From Acidimicrobiia bacterium (GTDB lineage Bacteria > Actinomycetota > Acidimicrobiia > IMCC26256 > PALSA-555), in contig JALHSW010000364.1 of assembly GCA_022865365.1 (NCBI GenBank), positions 1 to 7,319 on the forward strand: a stretch of DNA of 7,319 nucleotides, read 5' to 3'. This document shows, in pieces, positions 5,530 to 7,319 of the stretch. Position 1 is the stretch's first letter; each line of letters begins with the position of its first letter. The notes under the pieces are model-generated. The model was not told the DNA's origin. It saw nothing but the letters and a program-made list of their open reading frames with translations, and ran no database searches. A program made the translations under genes and the position numbers.

Positions 5530-6900
5530 GTGCACGGTCGTCGCAACCTCCTGTTCCGCGGCGTCCCGATCCTCAGGGTCCTGATCTTCGGGCTCCCGAT
5601 CTTCGGGGTCCTGGTCCTCGCCGGCTGTCGGCCCGAGATCGAGTTCGACCTCGACGGGCGCCAGTCGGAGATCGACGCCGTCGGAGGCATCCGCAACGTC
5701 ACCCTCGACGGCCGGCCGGTCACCCCGACGCAAGGCACCGTCAAGCCGGAACTGCGGGTGCGCGCCAAGCGGGCCACGGTCGCGTACGACGAGGTGGGCG
5801 CCGCGGGCCGCTACACCGACATCGGGATCGTGCGACTCGATGTGCTCCCGTCGCCCGAGGATGCGTCCCGCCAGGACCCCGACGTCGATCTTTCCGGGAC
5901 GCTGGTGCTCCCCGAAGGTGCACCCGCCCCGGTTGACGCGCATCTCCACGGCGGCCGGGACCGCACGGTCGCGGTCGCGGGTTCGACGGTCACGTTCTCG
6001 GCGCAGGCCCCCATCTGGCAGGCAAGCCACTCGCTCGATGTCGCGTTTCCCCAATCATGGCTCTCGGCGATGGCGCCGACGCCGATCGCGTTCGCCGGAC
6101 CGTTCGCCACCGAGCAGGCGGCTCGGGACCAGGCGGACACATCGACGGAGTCGACCCTCGGCGGCCTCGACAACCAGGCCGAGCTGAGCCGTTGGATCCT
6201 CACCGCCGTCGCCTTCGGGCTCCCGGCGATCTTCTGGGCGATCGTCGTCATCGGGCTCGTGCGGCGCCTGCGTGAGCGCAAGCGCGTCGTGGGCAACGTG
6301 CCCGATCGTCTGAGCGACCCACCGACCGCGGTCGATCCCGCGATCGTCGCCGTGCTCGACGGAGAGGGGCGTCCCGCCAAGACCGCCGTCGCCGGCACCG
6401 TGCTCGACCTCGCCCGGCGCAATGCGATCGACCTCCGGGAGTACGGCGACAGGGTCGTGATCAAGGTCCCGCTCGAGGCGATGGGGGTGAACGAGAGCGA
6501 GCAGCTCGTGCTCAACGAGCTCCGCGCGCTCGCAACCCCAGAAGGGGTGCTCGAGGGCGCCCACATCTGGAAGCAGCCGACCCGATGGTGGCGTACCCAC
6601 CGTTGCGACCTGGTGAAGCGGGCGCGCGGCATGGGCCTGGTCGAGCGCTGGATGCCGTTGGCGCCGCTGTCGGGTGCGCTGATCGTCGGTTACATCATCT
6701 CGTTCGTGAGCGGCTACACGCTCACCGACAAGGGGTGGCGACAGCGCGCGCTGTGGCGATCGTTCGCGCGGTACATCCACGACCACGGCGAGATCGACAA
6801 GGCCGTCGGCCCGGCCGGCGTGGTCGTGTGGGGTCCGTACCTCACCTACGGCGCCGTGCTCGACGAGGCCAGCGCCGCCGCCCGCCCGCTCACGCCGTAG
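5530..6900 (+). CDS. DUF2207-type predicted membrane protein, possible lipoprotein
   Basis: A 456-residue envelope protein of unknown function. An N-terminal hydrophobic signal (about 5-32) ends in LAGC, a fair lipobox with Cys33 as the possible lipidated residue. An extracytoplasmic beta-rich region follows, including LSGTLVLPEGA and AHLHGG patterns typical of DUF2207. Next come a transmembrane helix (about 221-243), a basic stop-transfer (RRLRERKR) and a cytoplasmic winged-helix-like segment (VAGTVLDLARRNAIDLREYGD). A second hydrophobic segment (about 377-396) precedes the family-like end WRSFARYIHDHGEIDKA and WGPYLTYGAVL. It is shorter than many DUF2207 proteins, seems to lack the first part of the ectodomain, and has no glycine-rich tail. 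The GTG start has no clear ribosome binding site, and the frame opens just after a stop at 5497-5499, so the start could be slightly different. It begins 71 nt after the thiolase, with no terminator seen between them. Confidence 0.8.
   Translation: MHGRRNLLFRGVPILRVLIFGLPIFGVLVLAGCRPEIEFDLDGRQSEIDAVGGIRNVTLDGRPVTPTQGTVKPELRVRAKRATVAYDEVGAAGRYTDIGIVRLDVLPSPEDASRQDPDVDLSGTLVLPEGAPAPVDAHLHGGRDRTVAVAGSTVTFSAQAPIWQASHSLDVAFPQSWLSAMAPTPIAFAGPFATEQAARDQADTSTESTLGGLDNQAELSRWILTAVAFGLPAIFWAIVVIGLVRRLRERKRVVGNVPDRLSDPPTAVDPAIVAVLDGEGRPAKTAVAGTVLDLARRNAIDLREYGDRVVIKVPLEAMGVNESEQLVLNELRALATPEGVLEGAHIWKQPTRWWRTHRCDLVKRARGMGLVERWMPLAPLSGALIVGYIISFVSGYTLTDKGWRQRALWRSFARYIHDHGEIDKAVGPAGVVVWGPYLTYGAVLDEASAAARPLTP
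5569..5628 (+). repeat. Degenerate 15-bp repeats encoding the signal peptide core
   Basis: Successive 15-bp blocks at 5569-5583, 5584-5598 and 5599-5613 are near copies (atcttcgggctcccg and atcttcggggtcctg differ at two positions). The block at 5614-5628 is diverged. They encode ILRVL, IFGLP, IFGVL and VLAGC, so the hydrophobic core of the signal sequence appears to have grown by five-codon duplication. Confidence 0.7.
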
Positions 6901-6915
6901 CGAATCACCCGAGCG

Positions 6916-7254
6916 TCACGACGAAGCGATGGCCACGACCACGAAGATCGACAACACGATGCAGATGATGCCGAGCACCAACCCGGCCGTGGCCATGCCC
7001 CCACCCGTCTGCGTTCCGCCTGACTGTGCGATCTGGTTCTTGCCGACGAAGCTGAAGACGATCGCGAGCACCGCAGGGATGAAGCCGAGGAGGCAGAACC
7101 CCAGCACCGGGAAGCTCACGATGCCGCACACGAGCGACGCGATGGCCATCCCGTTGTTGCGGGCCGGGCCCTGGATCGGACCCGATGACTGCCATTGACC
7201 GCCCGAAGGCGGAGGCGGTGACGGTGACGCACCGGGGCCATCGATGGAGGACAT
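6916..7254 (-). CDS. DUF4190 domain-containing small membrane protein
   Basis: A 112-residue protein with a proline/serine/glycine-rich cytoplasmic-type N-terminus (1-34, including SPPPPSGG) and two hydrophobic stretches at about 36-70 and 87-110. The paired openings NNGMAIASLVCGIVS and GGGMATAGLVLGII are the internal repeat seen in DUF4190 proteins, a common actinobacterial family of unknown function. The first stretch may be a helical hairpin because it contains glycine and proline breaks (GFCLLGFIP). The ATG start has AGGGA upstream on the minus strand. It converges on the DUF2207 gene with only 15 bp between the stops, and I see no terminator there. Confidence 0.85.
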   Translation of the reverse strand: MSSIDGPGASPSPPPPSGGQWQSSGPIQGPARNNGMAIASLVCGIVSFPVLGFCLLGFIPAVLAIVFSFVGKNQIAQSGGTQTGGGMATAGLVLGIICIVLSIFVVVAIASS

Positions 7255-7283
7255 GTTCGTTTCCCTGCTGCGCGAGCGATGCG

Positions 7284-7319
7284 CTAGTTCGAAGAGAAGT
7301 TGTACGAGACCGCGCCCAC
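7284..7319 (-). CDS. Possible C-terminal end of a further minus-strand gene
   Basis: From the window edge an open frame reads VGAVSYNFSSN and stops at the TAG at 7286-7284, 29 nt before the DUF4190 start. Eleven codons are too few to identify a family or exclude chance. The same-strand orientation, the short gap and plausible codon use (mostly C or G in third position) are the only support. Confidence 0.3.
   Translation of the reverse strand: MGAVSYNFSSN

Overview
The window looks like a chromosomal metabolic region from a high-GC actinobacterium. The GC-rich codon use, the small acyl-CoA carboxylase epsilon subunit beside a beta subunit, and the DUF2207 and DUF4190 membrane proteins all fit. 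An Acidimicrobiia-like lineage is plausible but cannot be proven here. I see no mobile element, tRNA, rRNA or CRISPR.

Left part, minus strand (4097 down to 1): a tightly packed, apparently translationally coupled gene string. Crotonyl-CoA carboxylase/reductase (2751-4097) is followed by methylmalonyl/ethylmalonyl-CoA epimerase (2323-2754), acyl-CoA carboxylase beta (650-2326) and acyl-CoA carboxylase epsilon (402-653). A metallophosphoesterase follows, cut off by the window edge (1-393). The first three junctions are 4-bp stop/start overlaps (ATGA, GTGA, GTGA).

Centre: a 179-bp divergent intergenic region (4098-4276) holds two strong inverted repeats, one close to each start codon, both with 8-nt centres. 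Across it, on the plus strand, lies an acetyl-CoA C-acetyltransferase (4277-5458).

Right part: a membrane-anchored DUF2207-type protein with a possible lipobox (5530-6900, plus) converges on a small DUF4190 two-helix membrane protein (6916-7254, minus). At the right edge there may be the last 11 codons of another minus-strand gene.

How the genes fit together: thiolase condenses acetyl-CoA to acetoacetyl-CoA. After reduction and dehydration (genes not in the window) crotonyl-CoA is carboxylated by Ccr to ethylmalonyl-CoA, and the epimerase handles ethylmalonyl- and methylmalonyl-CoA. The biotin-dependent carboxylase beta and epsilon subunits would feed in methylmalonyl-CoA from propionyl-CoA or act on another short acyl-CoA. 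This is an ethylmalonyl-CoA pathway or C4 extender-unit cluster. The mutases, the methylsuccinyl-CoA dehydrogenase, the mesaconyl-CoA enzymes and the biotinylated alpha subunit are not present. I found no clearly new system. The most interesting points are the paired hairpins in the divergent promoter region, one with a loop complementary to the adjacent ribosome binding site, and the phosphoesterase at the end of the operon with its repeat-encoded start.
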